From DASYAN01 sp963727755 (GTDB taxonomy: Bacteria > Chloroflexota > Ktedonobacteria > Ktedonobacterales > Ktedonobacteraceae): 64,000 nt of DNA. Location of the stretch: positions 1 through 64,000 of the forward strand of contig CAVSHN010000012.1 in assembly GCA_963727755.1 (NCBI GenBank). The letters are read 5' to 3'. This document shows, in pieces, positions 10,238-19,834 of the stretch. Position 1 is the first letter of the stretch, and each line of letters starts with the position of its first letter. The translations under genes and the position numbers were made by a program. The notes beneath the pieces are model-generated. The model had not been told where the DNA came from, ran no database searches, and worked only from the letters and a program-made list of their open reading frames with translations.

Positions 10238-11253
10238 TCATATTGCCTTGTTGTAAGTGAGCGCGTTGCTCATGGAAGAGCCATGATTAGCGAGGTCGCG
10301 TGCTGCGGCACGGAAATCTCCTCCAAAGTTGAGCAGGGCATAGGCCGCAAACTTGGAGTAGCCACGCTTTGGCTCGAACAGTGTGGAAGTGGAAAACACG
10401 TACAAGAGATCGCTGCCATCCCAGTTGGTGGTCGCACTGATGCCCCGGTCCTGACTTGCCAGGTCGTCGCCATTCCCCTTTGTCTCCCACATAGCGCACC
10501 AGTTGCCAGTCGTGGAGACTCAAGACCTCTTCCCATGAGGCCTGCTGATTGAAGAGGTCTCCTGGGCGCAAGCTGTCACTGCTAGCTCCAGAGCGGGACG
10601 GCTTCCTTGCCGCAGGAGGATGAACTGCGGGTATCTCATCGAACTCCCGTGCGACAGAGAAGAGCAACGCTTGCAGGTCCGCTGTGATCGTGCGGATTGA
10701 TGACACTCCCCCTTGTAGTAACAGATAGGGCTTGCCACTGGGATGAACTCGACCGCACGAGGGAGCGATGATAATGAGGCCACCTTCGCCACGCGTTTCG
10801 ATGAGGGTTTGGCGCTTGTTACCAGCCAAACGTGCGGCCAGTTTCTGGTTGCCCTCGATGCGATCACAGCGATAAAGCAGGTGCCTGCCGCCCAGCTGGG
10901 GTAGCTTCCAGATAGCCCCAGGCGAGATGATTATACAAAGCGCAGAGGGCTGCGTCGCGCTGGACTCGCTGTAGCCAGGTCTCAAAGGTCTGGTGGCAGT
11001 CGAAATTGAGCGCTTCCAGATTGCCACTCACCGCTCCGGTGACCAGAGCAAGGCCCTGATCAGCGGAGCTAAACCAATGGTGCAGTTCCAGTTCACTGGC
11101 CAGACGTCTCTGGTACTCCCGCCATCCTGAGAGAGCGGGCTGTTTGGTACCGTCAGTGCGGATCGGGACCACACTGATACCAGAGGCAAAGGCTCGCCTT
11201 GCCGTGTGGTAGACGGGGCTTCTGGGGGCAAATGTTGGTGCAACGACAGTCAT
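10238..11253 (-). pseudogene. Bifunctional DNA primase/polymerase (prim-pol type), split by two frameshifts
   Basis: The ATG at 11253 overlaps the stop of the upstream small gene (ATGA), implying coupled translation. The first 100 residues (ISVVPIRTDGTKQPALSGW ... LALVTGAVSGNLEALNFD) match the N-terminal prim-pol domain of plasmid and phage primases. Near 10990 the sense changes to a frame with 'RYRCDRIEGNQKLA'-like sequence and 'ETRGEGGLIIIAPS'. Near 10490 it changes again to 'SATTNWDGSDLLYVFST' and 'GYSKFAAYALLNFGGDF', which resemble the conserved C-terminal block of the same primase group. Full length would be about 340 residues. It would synthesise primers for replication of the mobile element; as sequenced it is broken. 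Confidence 0.65.
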
Positions 11254-11471
11254 ACACGCACCTCATCTTGTAGAGACATGGTGGGCATATTCGTCATCAG
11301 ACTGCTGGATAGATGACAGAGAGAGATGCCCTTCGTCTTGAGACGAGACCAGCACTGGTGCGAGGCTCCCTCACACCAAGCGTCGTACAGGGTTAGCCAG
11401 CGAGCTGATAACAAGATCAGGGTGACTGGACATACAATGCAACATATCATAGTCAGGACGAGCTGAAGCAT
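11250..11471 (-). CDS. Small membrane protein, translationally coupled to the primase
   Basis: The ATG at 11471 follows a strong ribosome binding site (GGAGG, seven bases upstream). The 73-residue product begins with a hydrophobic stretch (MLQLVLTMICCIVCPVTLIL) forming one likely membrane helix, then a Cys-rich polar tail. Its stop overlaps the start of the primase gene by four bases (ATGA), which supports it as a real gene in an operon. No family is recognised. Confidence 0.5.
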   Translation of the reverse strand: MLQLVLTMICCIVCPVTLILLSARWLTLYDAWCEGASHQCWSRLKTKGISLCHLSSSLMTNMPTMSLQDEVRV

Positions 11472-11744
11472 AGACAATCCTCCATCAAGAACGCTGGGCC
11501 AGCTCTTGATCAAAGCGCAGCATGATTAACAAACAAGTGGTCATCGGTTGTGGTTCTGCGACCATCAAGGGAGCAGTGAACGATTAGTGATCTCGTGCTG
11601 TAAAGGCCAGATAGCTGTAGGCTCTCCCCGTAGACGAAAGAGCATGACAGTACTCTGCAATGAGGAAGCAGTTTGAGGAAAGGGACGCAAAAACCACGCT
11701 ACGCTACGGTGAGATCATCGTAACGCTCGTGGTTTGCTCCTCCT

Positions 11745-12332
11745 TTAGGGAACAGAGGAGGTAAGCGGTTGTCCCTGAACTGGCCGATGAGCAGAGAGCA
11801 GAGTGGGATACCACTGGCTCAAAGTCAGGAGCCAATCCCGTTGTTTCTGTGTTTGAGCGAATTGCAGGTGTCTCTGGTACTCATTAGCGAGCCAGATCCT
11901 GTTTGCATTGAGCGTAACCCGCTGATGGCGTATCAGTTGTTCCTGGTAAGCTATCCGCGACAGGTCCGTTTCCTCTTCCTTGAGCATCTGTTGGCGCAGA
12001 CGCTCTCTGGCTTGCATCAGGAAAAGTTCTTCCTGATGGGGAGTGAACTGGGGTCTGCCTTTGCCACTTAGGACATAGAAGGCGTTGTGCCACAGTGTGG
12101 CAGATTGGCGTTGCTGCGACTCCCTGCGCATGCGGGCCATTTCCTGTGCGTAGCGCTGGTTTCTGGTCATGACCTGGGCCGGAAACCATTGTGCTCTCAG
12201 ACGAGCAAGCGCTTGCTCTTCAGCCTGAACTTCGGCTTCCCGACGAGCGATGTCACCAGCTTGTCGTTGGAGCCACTGCTCTTGTTGAGAAGGCCGATAG
12301 TGCGGTTGTTGATGTGAGTGACGTTGAGTCAT
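11745..12332 (-). CDS. Coiled-coil protein, first gene of the leftward plasmid-type run
   Basis: Starting at ATG 12332 (MTQRHSHQQPHYRP) the protein has about 195 residues, very rich in Gln, Arg and Glu, with long predicted helices (IARREAEVQAEEQALARL and RERLRQQMLKEEETDLSRI). An upstream in-frame start at 12371 is possible but lacks a better ribosome binding site. The heptad-like pattern suggests a coiled coil. No domain is recognised. It precedes the coupled small membrane protein and primase after a gap of about 270 bases, so it may share their promoter. Confidence 0.5.
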   Translation of the reverse strand: MTQRHSHQQPHYRPSQQEQWLQRQAGDIARREAEVQAEEQALARLRAQWFPAQVMTRNQRYAQEMARMRRESQQRQSATLWHNAFYVLSGKGRPQFTPHQEELFLMQARERLRQQMLKEEETDLSRIAYQEQLIRHQRVTLNANRIWLANEYQRHLQFAQTQKQRDWLLTLSQWYPTLLSAHRPVQGQPLTSSVP

Positions 12333-13146
12333 GGTGGAATCCCCGCCTGCATCGCATATGCGCTCTGCCAAAAAAGCTCAGGAGGGCCTCCCTGGTGTCT
12401 GGATGCACCTCCTTTCTATCGCGCGTGCGATGGTTTGTGATTGAATCAAATGGACGACGATAAACAAATGCTAGATGCTACATTGAGATTTTACGCAACA
12501 AAAATTGCTCGTTTGTCTTTCTCCGCGACTGAAGCACCGACAAGAAAGTCTGGTGAGCCTACCAGCATGAGAATTCCCGCGACGACGCCACCGACAAATC
12601 TCTTCAGGTTGTTGACCTGTCGCACGACTGTGGTATGGAGCATGGCCCATACCCAGCTCTCTCTGGCTACGACCACCAGCCGGTTCTCTCTGGACCCGGA
12701 AACACTCTACAATTACTGTATACGGCATCCGCTGGCCAAATACAAGCCAAAAAGCGGCAGTGCCAGCCCTGAACCGACAAAAAAGGGCTTTTTTTTCTTC
12801 CAGGAACAGCACCTCGTCCAACGAATTTGCCGCACAACAAGCGGCACGCGAGGGTCTCCAAGCGGATGCGGAAATTGCATCCACAGGAAGCTTATTGTCA
12901 GTGCCCCACCAGCGAGCGTCCTTTTACAGTGGCATTGATATGGCGAGAGCGTTTGTTGCCAGGAGTAATGATGACGCTGCCAATCCTGCTTGGACCTTCT
13001 GTCCTACCCGCTGGTTGTGCTAATTCCCAGATACGTCAGGCGGAACGAAAAGCAGCGGGGAAGATATGAGCACATCAGTGAGAGCATGCCAGCCTCACTC
13101 TCCATGAGTGAAAGAGGATATGAAAAGATCTCCTCTCTCACACTTA
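12333..13146. other. Gene-poor stretch between the leftward run and the ISAzo13 element
   Basis: About 810 bases lie between the coiled-coil gene and the insertion sequence. Several short frames exist on both strands, but none has a convincing ribosome binding site or recognisable product. The stretch probably contains the promoter of the leftward genes; I could not assign -10 and -35 boxes confidently. Confidence 0.4.
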
Positions 13147-14452
13147 GGGGCCAACCATAAATAACTCCGTCATCTAGCCTGAGTATGGTATCGTATTAGG
13201 TACCATGACCAGAAAACAACTAAGCATAGAAGAAAAATGGCGGGACACCCTGCCAGAACTCAATGAGAAACAGAAACGCTACTACGCCGCCCGTGAGGCC
13301 AAGGCCTACGGCTTCGGTGGAGTCGCTGCCTTCTCCCGTGCCACGGGCATGAACCGTGATACGATCAACCAAGGTATCAAGGAGCTGGAATCAGGCAACA
13401 CGCTCCAAGGCGACCGTATCCGCCGTCCCGGTGGTGGCCGAAAAAAACAGGAACAGCACCAACCAGGCCTGACCGAGACAATCGAAACCGCTGCCAACCC
13501 CAAAACGGACCACAAAGTCCTCGTCAAATGGACGAGTCATTCCATTGCTCACATCGCCGCAGAGGTAACCAAACGGGGCTTTACAGTAGGGTTAGAGACC
13601 ATCCGCCACATCCTTCATGAGCAGGGCTTTGCCCTCAAAGCGAACAAGAAAGACCTGGAGGGTGGCAAGAATTATCCGGACCGAGACGCCCAGTTCAATC
13701 ATATCAACATGCAAGGTCTCAAGGCCCAACTCCAAGGCTTTCCCATTCTGTCCATAGATGCGAAGAAAACCGAAAAGATAGGGAATATGAAGAATGCAGG
13801 AAAGGAATGGACCGCTCCTGGTGAAGACACAAAGGTAGATGTCTATGACTTTGGAAAGACCGATCCTATCAAAAAGGGGCGCATCATGAAGGCCATTCCC
13901 TACGGTGTCTATGATATCCTCAAGAAACAAGGGTTCGTGAACGTCGGGATTGACCACAATACTGCCGAATTTGCCGTCGTCTCCCTGGACAACTGGTGGC
14001 AGACCAGGGGGAGCAACGATTACCCCGGTGCAACCGACATCCAGCTCTTCTGTGATAGTGGGAGCAGTAATGCATCAAACAATAGGCTCTGGAAGTGGTG
14101 TCTCCAACAATTCGCCAACCAGACAGGATTAACCATCCACGTGTGTCACTACCCACCAGGTACCAGCAAGTGGAACGCCATTGAGCATGAGATGTTCTCC
14201 TTCATCAACATCAACTGGCGAGCGAAGCCACTCATAGCCTATGAGGTTGTCCTGGAGTACATCAGGCATACCATGACCAAGGGAGGGCTCAAGATCGAGG
14301 CCTGAGTTGATACCCATGACTATGCCACCAAGCAAAAGGTTCCTGACGAGCAGTGGCAGAGTATCAATATCCAGGGAGATGCGTTTCATCCAGAGTGGAA
14401 CTATACTGTCAGACCACAGGTGTAGATGACGGAGTTATTTGTGGGTGATCCC
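13147..14452 (+). mobile_element. ISAzo13-type insertion sequence with 30-bp inverted ends
   Basis: The left end contains AAATAACTCCGTCATCTA at about 13159-13176. The right end, read on the minus strand, has the same 18 bases at about 14423-14440, and the outer bases AGGG..CA.CCA also match. The ends bracket one transposase gene. The triplet TTA flanks both sides (13144-13146 and 14453-14455) and may be the target duplication. The total length is about 1.3 kb, normal for the family. Confidence 0.8.
13205..14425 (+). pseudogene. ISAzo13-family transposase with an in-frame TGA near the C-terminus
   Basis: The open part (13205-14305, 366 residues) has an N-terminal helix-turn-helix region (FGGVAAFSRATGMNRDTI) and a DDE-type core: 'FPILSIDAKKTEKIG' with the first Asp, 'IQLFCDSGSSNASNNR' with the second, and 'GTSKWNAIEHEMFSFI' with the Glu. 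After 'KGGLKIEA' a TGA at 14303-14305 interrupts the frame. Without any shift the next 39 codons (VDTHDYATKQKVPDEQWQ ... DAFHPEWNYTVRPQV) match the normal end of this family, stopping at TAG 14423-14425. The gene therefore carries a single nonsense codon. All three catalytic residues precede it, so a truncated but partly active enzyme is conceivable. Confidence 0.8.
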
Positions 14453-14730
14453 TTAATCCCCTCCCTCAAAATACGAGGAGTAAAGCGGCGGCACAGAGCT
14501 TTTTTGGATGCGAAAATGGCATCCGAGAATGCATTATTTACCTCTTTTGCTTATTTTGCTACCACTGAAAAGTTGAGTTGGGGAAGACAGAGAGACACAT
14601 TCGTACCTGTTGGATCACATCTGATTGATCACCACAGTAACCGCTGCTCGTTTTTCTCTACGAACAGCTGGGCAAAGAAATTCTCTTGCAGAATGTATTG
14701 AAGAGAGGCAAGATCACCTGTACCAAAGTA

Positions 14731-15039
14731 TCATGAGGGTAAGATTTCGTTTAGGACCCCTGGTTCCAGATCTTTCAAGAGGGAAGGCGTTGCTATCAAT
14801 CGCCATTTCTGCTCTCGTGGTAACCGTTTGATGGTGTGTTCAGCTCGCAGGGCTTCATTTTTGCTCTTGAATGACCAGCTAGCCAGCAGCGTCACAGGGA
14901 GATGAGATCGCGTATATCTGCCGCCTTTGCCTGCATTATGAGTGGCGACACGTTGCTCAACATTGTTGGTATATCCCGTATAAAGTGAGCCATCAACGCA
15001 TCTAACAATATAGACAGAGTATCTCTTCTGTATGGTCAT
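14731..15039 (-). CDS. GIY-YIG nuclease superfamily protein (YhbQ/UPF0213 type)
   Basis: The 102-residue protein has the single-domain GIY-YIG fold pattern: 'YSVYIVRCVDGSLYTGYTNN' holds the paired Tyr motif (YIV...YTG), with the conserved Arg in 'VEQRVATHNAGKGGRYTR' and the conserved Glu in 'NEALRAEHTIKRL'. This arrangement and length match the small YhbQ-like family, whose members cut or process DNA. The neighbouring genes on the same strand are a release-factor-like protein and a winged-helix protein, with no obvious operon spacing. The sequence is intact. Confidence 0.85.
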   Translation of the reverse strand: MTIQKRYSVYIVRCVDGSLYTGYTNNVEQRVATHNAGKGGRYTRSHLPVTLLASWSFKSKNEALRAEHTIKRLPREQKWRLIATPSLLKDLEPGVLNEILPS

Positions 15040-15308
15040 TTGTTCTATCTGCTCTTTGCTGACTTAATTATCAACTTTCTGTGTGAAAATCCGTCTCCAA
15101 TCAAACATCTTGCAGCACACACTGCAGAAGATTTTGATCGTTCATCTATCTGAGGTTTGTTCATCGCACAGATATGATATCTGCTGCTGCTTTCTCTGTA
15201 TGGGCCTTTTCTGTCACAGAGCAGACGATTGCCATCTGCCAGACTTGGACAAGCAGAAGCTTAATAGCCGTCCATTCCGCCCAGAAAGGCCATCAGGCAA
15301 TCAAGGAG

Positions 15309-15659
15309 CTACTCATCCTTTTGAAAAACGGTTGTTCTCTGTTGTTTGATCAGACCTGTCCGACGCTTGGTTTGCAGTCGGCGTTCATGACTGGCTTTCG
15401 TTGACCGCGTTGGAATGCGTTTGGCTGGGTGGTGCTGCCATTTCTCCAGGCGCTCTGCCATACGCTCAAAGGCTTTCTCACGGTTGGCGTACTGCGACCG
15501 TCGCTCAGTGGCCGTGACACAAAGCCCACTTGGGCGATGGATCAAACGCACCCCTGTCTCTACCTTGTTACGATGTTGACCCCCATGTCCACTGGCAATA
15601 AAGAATGCTTCGGTACAATCACGTTTGAGCGATGCACGATCAGTTTGATACTCTTTCAT
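15309..15659 (-). CDS. Peptide chain release factor-like protein with GGQ motif
   Basis: The 116-residue product starts best at ATG 15659, with AGGAGG about 11 bases upstream; a GTG three codons earlier is too close to it. It contains 'IASGHGGQHRNKVETGVRLI', the GGQ loop of class I release factors that triggers peptidyl-tRNA hydrolysis on the ribosome. It also has the following 'HRPSGLCVTATERRSQYANR' block, and ends in a Lys/Arg-rich tail. The codon-recognition domains are absent, so it resembles short rescue or repair factors (ArfB- or PrfH-like). Those proteins free stalled ribosomes without reading a stop codon; that role is inferred. Confidence 0.85.
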   Translation of the reverse strand: MKEYQTDRASLKRDCTEAFFIASGHGGQHRNKVETGVRLIHRPSGLCVTATERRSQYANREKAFERMAERLEKWQHHPAKRIPTRSTKASHERRLQTKRRTGLIKQQRTTVFQKDE

Positions 15660-15756
15660 TGCAATCACCCCCTCCTAGAAACTAAGATACCACAGACAGG
15701 ATGTTAAGGGAAGGAATGCGCAAAAGAATCACTGTATTCAGCTGCACCATGTCTTA

Positions 15757-16161
15757 TTAGTGAGACTTCTCACGCAAGATGTAGCCTTCACCGATCTCGC
15801 ACCGAATTGTCAAGTACGGAGGAAGTTTTCGCCGTAGCTTCTGGATACGCTTGCCCAGAGTATCACGATCTCGTTCGTACTCAAATGACGGCATGAGGTC
15901 ACAGAAGGAAACACACTCCATGGGATCTTGCAGAAGCCGTATGAGTGTCTGATATTCCACCTTTGATCCACAGAGAATCAGTGTGTGATCGATGATCATG
16001 GTATTGGTATCGTCATTCTGTTTGATCTCATGACCAACCCATGAGGGACCATCCACCAGCAAGAGCTGCTTGTGAAGAGATTCCGCATGCTCCAGTTGTT
16101 GATTGATCTTGGAAACAGTCTGCTGCGCCATTGATGAAGAACAAGTGTCCAAGAGTTTCAC
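15757..16161 (-). CDS. Winged-helix DNA-binding protein
   Basis: The 134-residue protein has an N-terminal helical region (residues 10-35) and a C-terminal segment that fits an OmpR/PhoB-type winged helix: 'QTLIRLLQDPMECVSFCDLM', 'RIQKLRRKLPPYLTI' (recognition-helix region) and the wing 'CEIGEGYILREK'. No receiver domain is present. The start is uncertain: the GTG at 16161 lies too close to GGGA, and an internal ATG near 16131 is possible. It is probably a stand-alone transcription regulator; target unknown. Confidence 0.6.
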   Translation of the reverse strand: MKLLDTCSSSMAQQTVSKINQQLEHAESLHKQLLLVDGPSWVGHEIKQNDDTNTMIIDHTLILCGSKVEYQTLIRLLQDPMECVSFCDLMPSFEYERDRDTLGKRIQKLRRKLPPYLTIRCEIGEGYILREKSH

Positions 16162-16715
16162 TCCCTAGTGCATAATCAGGCGACCTTTTTGGGCATAAAC
16201 AGATGAGTCTTATAGGGATAATCCGCTTGCGGACCAGACTCACCTTTTTCAGGCATGCCCTAATGCCTCCTTTGGAACTGCACTAGTATATTCGATAGGC
16301 CTTTCGCTCTACAGTAGCCGACACAACATGTGTCTGTAAACACCATTTGTTACGCAATGAGAAATGGTTGTTGTTGGCAGATGCGACAACAAGTGCGAAC
16401 ATAGTCTCAACCGAGGCTATTTCTGCAAGCGTTTCCCTGGACTTTTGCAGCATGCAGAGGAATTTTCTTGTTGCCATGAAAAATGGGAGGGGAAGTTGTT
16501 GTGAATAAGACTCTGTTGTTCTACAGCAGTAACTCTCCATTGGCAGGTTCTGACTTTTAGAGATACGTTGAGTAAGAGCATGAGTAGTAGAAGAAAGACA
16601 CGGAGGATCGTCTCATCTCAAGTCTTTGCATGGTCATCATCCCAGAAGAGAGCGGTCTCTTCCGTCAATGGAAAACCACATCGTTACGTCCCAAACCATC
16701 CCTCATTGTATGTAC
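16162..16715. other. Gene-poor stretch upstream of the partition-like operon
   Basis: No convincing coding frame was found. A minus-strand frame of 85 codons at 16283-16540 lacks a good ribosome binding site and recognisable features. The right margin leads into the TAGGTAC repeats. Confidence 0.35.
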
Positions 16716-16807
16716 TTAGGTACTCTTTTTGATGGGTAAACCAGCTAAATACATAAGAATATGACAAAGTAGTATCAAGTAGGTACGCAGTGTGTTTTGT
16801 TAGGTAC
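16716..16807 (+). promoter_or_regulatory. Three TAGGTAC direct repeats upstream of the actin-like partition operon
   Basis: The heptamer TAGGTAC occurs at 16717-16723, 16780-16786 and 16801-16807 in an AT-rich leader just before the small Cys protein and the actin-like gene. Plasmid partition operons of the ParM type usually have repeated sites upstream that serve both as centromere and operator. The repeats are few and unevenly spaced, so this assignment is tentative. Confidence 0.4.
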
Positions 16808-16842
16808 GTAAATTAAAGGAAATGCAGAAAGGATACCACGGG

Positions 16843-17049
16843 ATGACACAACCGTCTTGGCAGCAAACAGGGTTTGTCATCTCCTTCGTCCAGTGCGAAA
16901 GATGCAACAGAAGTTGGACTGGACAAGACATCGGTGCTCGGGATGTATCTATGAGGATCGCCCGTTCGAACTCACGACAGGCCAACCAATTACTGGCGAG
17001 TTTGCCTCTGACCTTCCCACAACCACAGGAGTATCAACCATTCCAGTGA
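16843..17049 (+). CDS. Small Cys-containing protein coupled to the actin-like gene
   Basis: The ATG at 16843 gives 68 residues (MTQPSWQQTGFVISFVQ...), including 'QCERCNRSW', one CxxC pair. In the neighbouring frame 'HRCSGCIY' supplies a second CxxC, so a zinc ribbon broken by a frameshift is possible. The stop codon overlaps a GTG at 17046 that begins the actin-like protein (GTGA), implying translational coupling. AAAGGA lies upstream of the ATG. No family is recognised. Confidence 0.45.
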   Translation: MTQPSWQQTGFVISFVQCERCNRSWTGQDIGARDVSMRIARSNSRQANQLLASLPLTFPQPQEYQPFQ

Positions 17050-18158
17050 TTGAGCTAGCCCTCGAAAATGGCAATAGTTCCACGCGCGTCATGGCTCTGC
17101 ACTTTCTTACGCATCAGGCGGTGATTACTCAGACCCCATCGATCTATGAGGAAGAGGCTTCCAATCTCATCTATAGCGCAGGGGAACGAGGCGAGTTTCT
17201 GGGACATTGAGAACCTTGACGGCACGCACTCTGCTGTCTTCCGCATCGGCGAGTACGCCGACAACCAGCAGGATCTACCCATTGGCCAACGTTTGGGCGC
17301 TGGTCGGACCCATGTTTTATCAACTTTAACCGTGCCTGCATTGTTCGCACCTTGCGTGCCGCAGGATACAGACCAGGGACCCACTCTGTGTGTATCTGTC
17401 CAGGTGCACGCAACGAAGAAGTTTCTGTCGAGAAAGGTGTTGATCCACGGGTCCAGAATGCCTTCATGCAGGGTCTGCAGCCATTCGTGATCTGGCGCAA
17501 TAAGATTGAACGCTATGATATCCGGATCATGGAGATCACTGCCGCCATCCCTCAGACTTTTGGTTCGCACTATGCCTTTGATACCGATATTATGGGCCGT
17601 TCCCTCAACCCGAATGTGCCGATGTGGAACTGGTTCGACGTTGGCTTTTATGATGGTCATGATGTCACTGTTCGGCGCATTGGCAAAAACATCCGGGTTT
17701 CAGGCGTCAAGGTTACCGACGGCATCTCACGGATTGTGCGAGAGATGGGAGCCCACCTGCGGCAGCCAGGCAACTTCCCCATGATGGATCCTCCTTCTTA
17801 CGCTCAAGCCCTCGACATGATGAGAACGGGCGAGGTCAAAATCGGCGGCATGCCCTTAGATTATCCAGCGGACATTGAGCGGGGCCGACAGTTGATCAAG
17901 GCGTACAAGGATAAGGAGGGAGGACAGTTAATCCGGACCATGATGGCCAATCACCCAAATATCGATAGTGTCTTCGCTTTTACTGGAGGCGGAGCTATCG
18001 ACCTGACCGAACAGATCAAGGAGCAGACGAGGCATCGCCCCAAGAACCTGACCAAGGTCCTAGCCCCTGAGGTAGCTCGGATCGCCAATGTCGCTGGTAT
18101 TTACTGGCTCTTGAATCTCTCCAAGCGCAGACGCAGCATCCTGCGCAGCTCGTATTAA
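17046..18158 (+). pseudogene. ParM/StbA-like actin-family ATPase for plasmid segregation, frameshifted
   Basis: Sense starts at GTG 17046 with 'IELALENGNSSTRVMAL', matching the actin phosphate-1 loop (D/E)xGNxxTKV. It passes near 17200 into a second frame (ENLDGTHSAVFRIGEYADNQ) and near 17340 into the long frame ending at 18158. That frame contains 'MWNWFDVGFYDGHDVTVRRI', a phosphate-2-like region, and 'IDSVFAFTGGGAIDL', the adenosine motif GGGA. The C-terminus 'ARIANVAGIYWLLNL' is typical of bacterial actin homologues. Such proteins form filaments that push plasmid copies apart. Two one-base shifts interrupt the N-terminal third. The following gene starts ten bases downstream, as expected for a parMR-type operon. 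Confidence 0.65.
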
Positions 18159-18168
18159 GGGGATGGTG

Positions 18169-18837
18169 ATGGAAAAGTTTCCAGAAGAGATATCCACGGG
18201 GAATGAGGTGTCTGCTCAGACAGGCATCTCCCAAAGCTCACAAGAAACACCAGCCAATCAGTGGCAAGAAGCAGGAGAGGAAGAGGAGCCTCTCACCGGG
18301 CGTTCCAACCTGCCTCCGCGCAAGAAGAAGAATGAAGCGCTGGTCTTGAAGCATAACCGCCTCCGTGCTATCGATGTCAGGCAGACGGAGGCGGTCGTTG
18401 CCCAACGTGGCTCAGACATGGGTGATACTGTGAGAAAGCAGTACGAGCGGGGAGTCCATGTTGATACGGCCCTTGGTGCTCCGGGTTTGGATGGCCTCTA
18501 CGGTCTCTACCAAGGAGAACGCTTGGCAGAATTGCTGCGTGCAGATATTGATGGCCTGATCAGTTTTGCCCTCCATCACGGAGTCGTTCCCACGATGCTT
18601 GCCGAATATCGTCGCATCATTGCCGGGCTCAATGAAACGATCCAGAGTGTACGAATACAGGCGGTAACGTTTCCGTCTGCTCCAGAAGCCACGTCGTTCT
18701 CCAACGGTCAGATGATGCAGACGGACCCGCAGCAGCCAGATGCGATCCAGTTCACTGCGGTGACAGAGGTAGCAGATGAAGCCGATGGAGTCCTTGGCAT
18801 GTTTTTCGGCGACGCTGAGAACTCAGATCCTTTCTAG
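18169..18837 (+). CDS. Putative partition adaptor protein (ParR-position gene)
   Basis: The ATG at 18169 is preceded by AAGGGG at suitable distance; an ATG two codons earlier is also possible. The protein of about 222 residues has an acidic, low-complexity N-terminus, a basic stretch 'NLPPRKKKNEALVLKHNRLR', a helical central region around 'GERLAELLRADIDGLISFAL', and an acidic C-terminal tail. It directly follows the actin-like gene on the same strand. In ParM systems that position is held by the DNA-binding adaptor. No sequence similarity to known ParR proteins is evident, so the role is inferred from position only. Confidence 0.5.
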   Translation: MEKFPEEISTGNEVSAQTGISQSSQETPANQWQEAGEEEEPLTGRSNLPPRKKKNEALVLKHNRLRAIDVRQTEAVVAQRGSDMGDTVRKQYERGVHVDTALGAPGLDGLYGLYQGERLAELLRADIDGLISFALHHGVVPTMLAEYRRIIAGLNETIQSVRIQAVTFPSAPEATSFSNGQMMQTDPQQPDAIQFTAVTEVADEADGVLGMFFGDAENSDPF

Positions 18838-19065
18838 TGCTGCAATGACTGTTTCTATCGCTGCTTGTTCTCCAATGAGTCCCTCTAGCTGCTCATAGTG
18901 CTGCCCTAGTCGATCCATCTGGTGATTAATGATCTCGTGGCTTGCACTAGTCCGAAATCCGGTCATTGCTAACCTCATCGCCGATGTTTCCAGTTCGATC
19001 TGCTGCTTCAATCGTGCTATCTCACTCACACGAGGCTCCTTTCTATCGCTCGATCCGTCTTCCAT
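18823..19065 (-). CDS. Small coiled-coil protein
   Basis: The 80-residue protein has a helical heptad pattern: 'SEIARLKQQIELETSAMRLA' then 'EIINHQMDRLGQHYEQLEGL'. It is convergent with the preceding gene and overlaps its 3' end by 15 bases. A second, truncated copy of residues 14-46 lies at 36024-36145. The family is unknown; a small dimerising protein is likely. Confidence 0.55.
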   Translation of the reverse strand: MEDGSSDRKEPRVSEIARLKQQIELETSAMRLAMTGFRTSASHEIINHQMDRLGQHYEQLEGLIGEQAAIETVIAALERI

Positions 19066-19251
19066 TCAAGGAGGTAGCAACTCTCAAGGAGTCACTTCGT
19101 GCCGTTCACAAATAGGTTGGGAGTGGCAATACTACTAGAGTAGCATGCAATTTCTTTGGTGTCAAATTTTTGACGTAATTTTTTGCACTGAAAACTTTTG
19201 GGGAGTCTAATTTAGCCCATTCTTGTTACAATTGGAGGGAAAGGCGGAATC

Positions 19252-19494
19252 ATGACGCGGATTAGACTGAAGGTTAAAGAAGTAGCACAAGCAAAAGGGA
19301 TTAGCATGGGAAAGCTGTCCCATCTGGCTTTCATGTCGCTCAACACGATCCGATCTATCTACCAGAATCCTTATCGAACAATTAATACTGATACTCTGAT
19401 CAGACTAGCCGATGCCTTAGAAGTACCAGTCTTCGATCTGATGGAAGTACTACCGGATGATGGAGCAGAAAAAGAAGAGGATGCGGAAAAATGA
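19252..19494 (+). CDS. XRE-type helix-turn-helix regulator
   Basis: The ATG at 19252 follows GGAGGGAAAGG, a strong ribosome binding site. The 80-residue product is a single Cro/CI-like domain: 'LKVKEVAQAKGISMGKLSHL' and 'MSLNTIRSIYQNPYRTINTD' hold the two DNA-contact helices, followed by 'TLIRLADALEVPVFDLMEVL', the conserved end of the fold. The tail is acidic. It lies alone, facing the end of the giant helicase gene, and could regulate nearby mobile-element genes. Confidence 0.85.
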   Translation: MTRIRLKVKEVAQAKGISMGKLSHLAFMSLNTIRSIYQNPYRTINTDTLIRLADALEVPVFDLMEVLPDDGAEKEEDAEK

Positions 19495-19834
19495 TTTGCC
19501 ACAAGTCTCCAGTTACGGTGAAGACCTACAGCCAAGGTCTCCTGCACCGAAGAAACTAACACAGATCCATTTGCACAACTGGAATTTTTGGTTTCCGATC
19601 GACAAAAGCATAATGGCATGAGTTGGAGTGCGCAAGGTTCAACAAGTTTAGCCACTTTGACCGCTCTGCGTCACAATGGAGAAGACAGGAATTGGTTGCT
19701 CGATCATCACATTCGCTTCCAGTTTGATGCTGCTACTCAAAAATCTGCTGCATGAATTTTTGGGCTGGCAATTTCACAGGTCGAAATTCCTTAGCTGGAA
19801 CGTTATCGGAAGCTAGTCAATGGATAAGCTGGGT

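Noticed and set aside
12471..12884. Minus-strand frame of 137 codons with a short hydrophobic stretch in an overlapping frame
   Set aside because: No ribosome binding site, Cys/Arg-rich composition and no domain; I could not support it as a gene.
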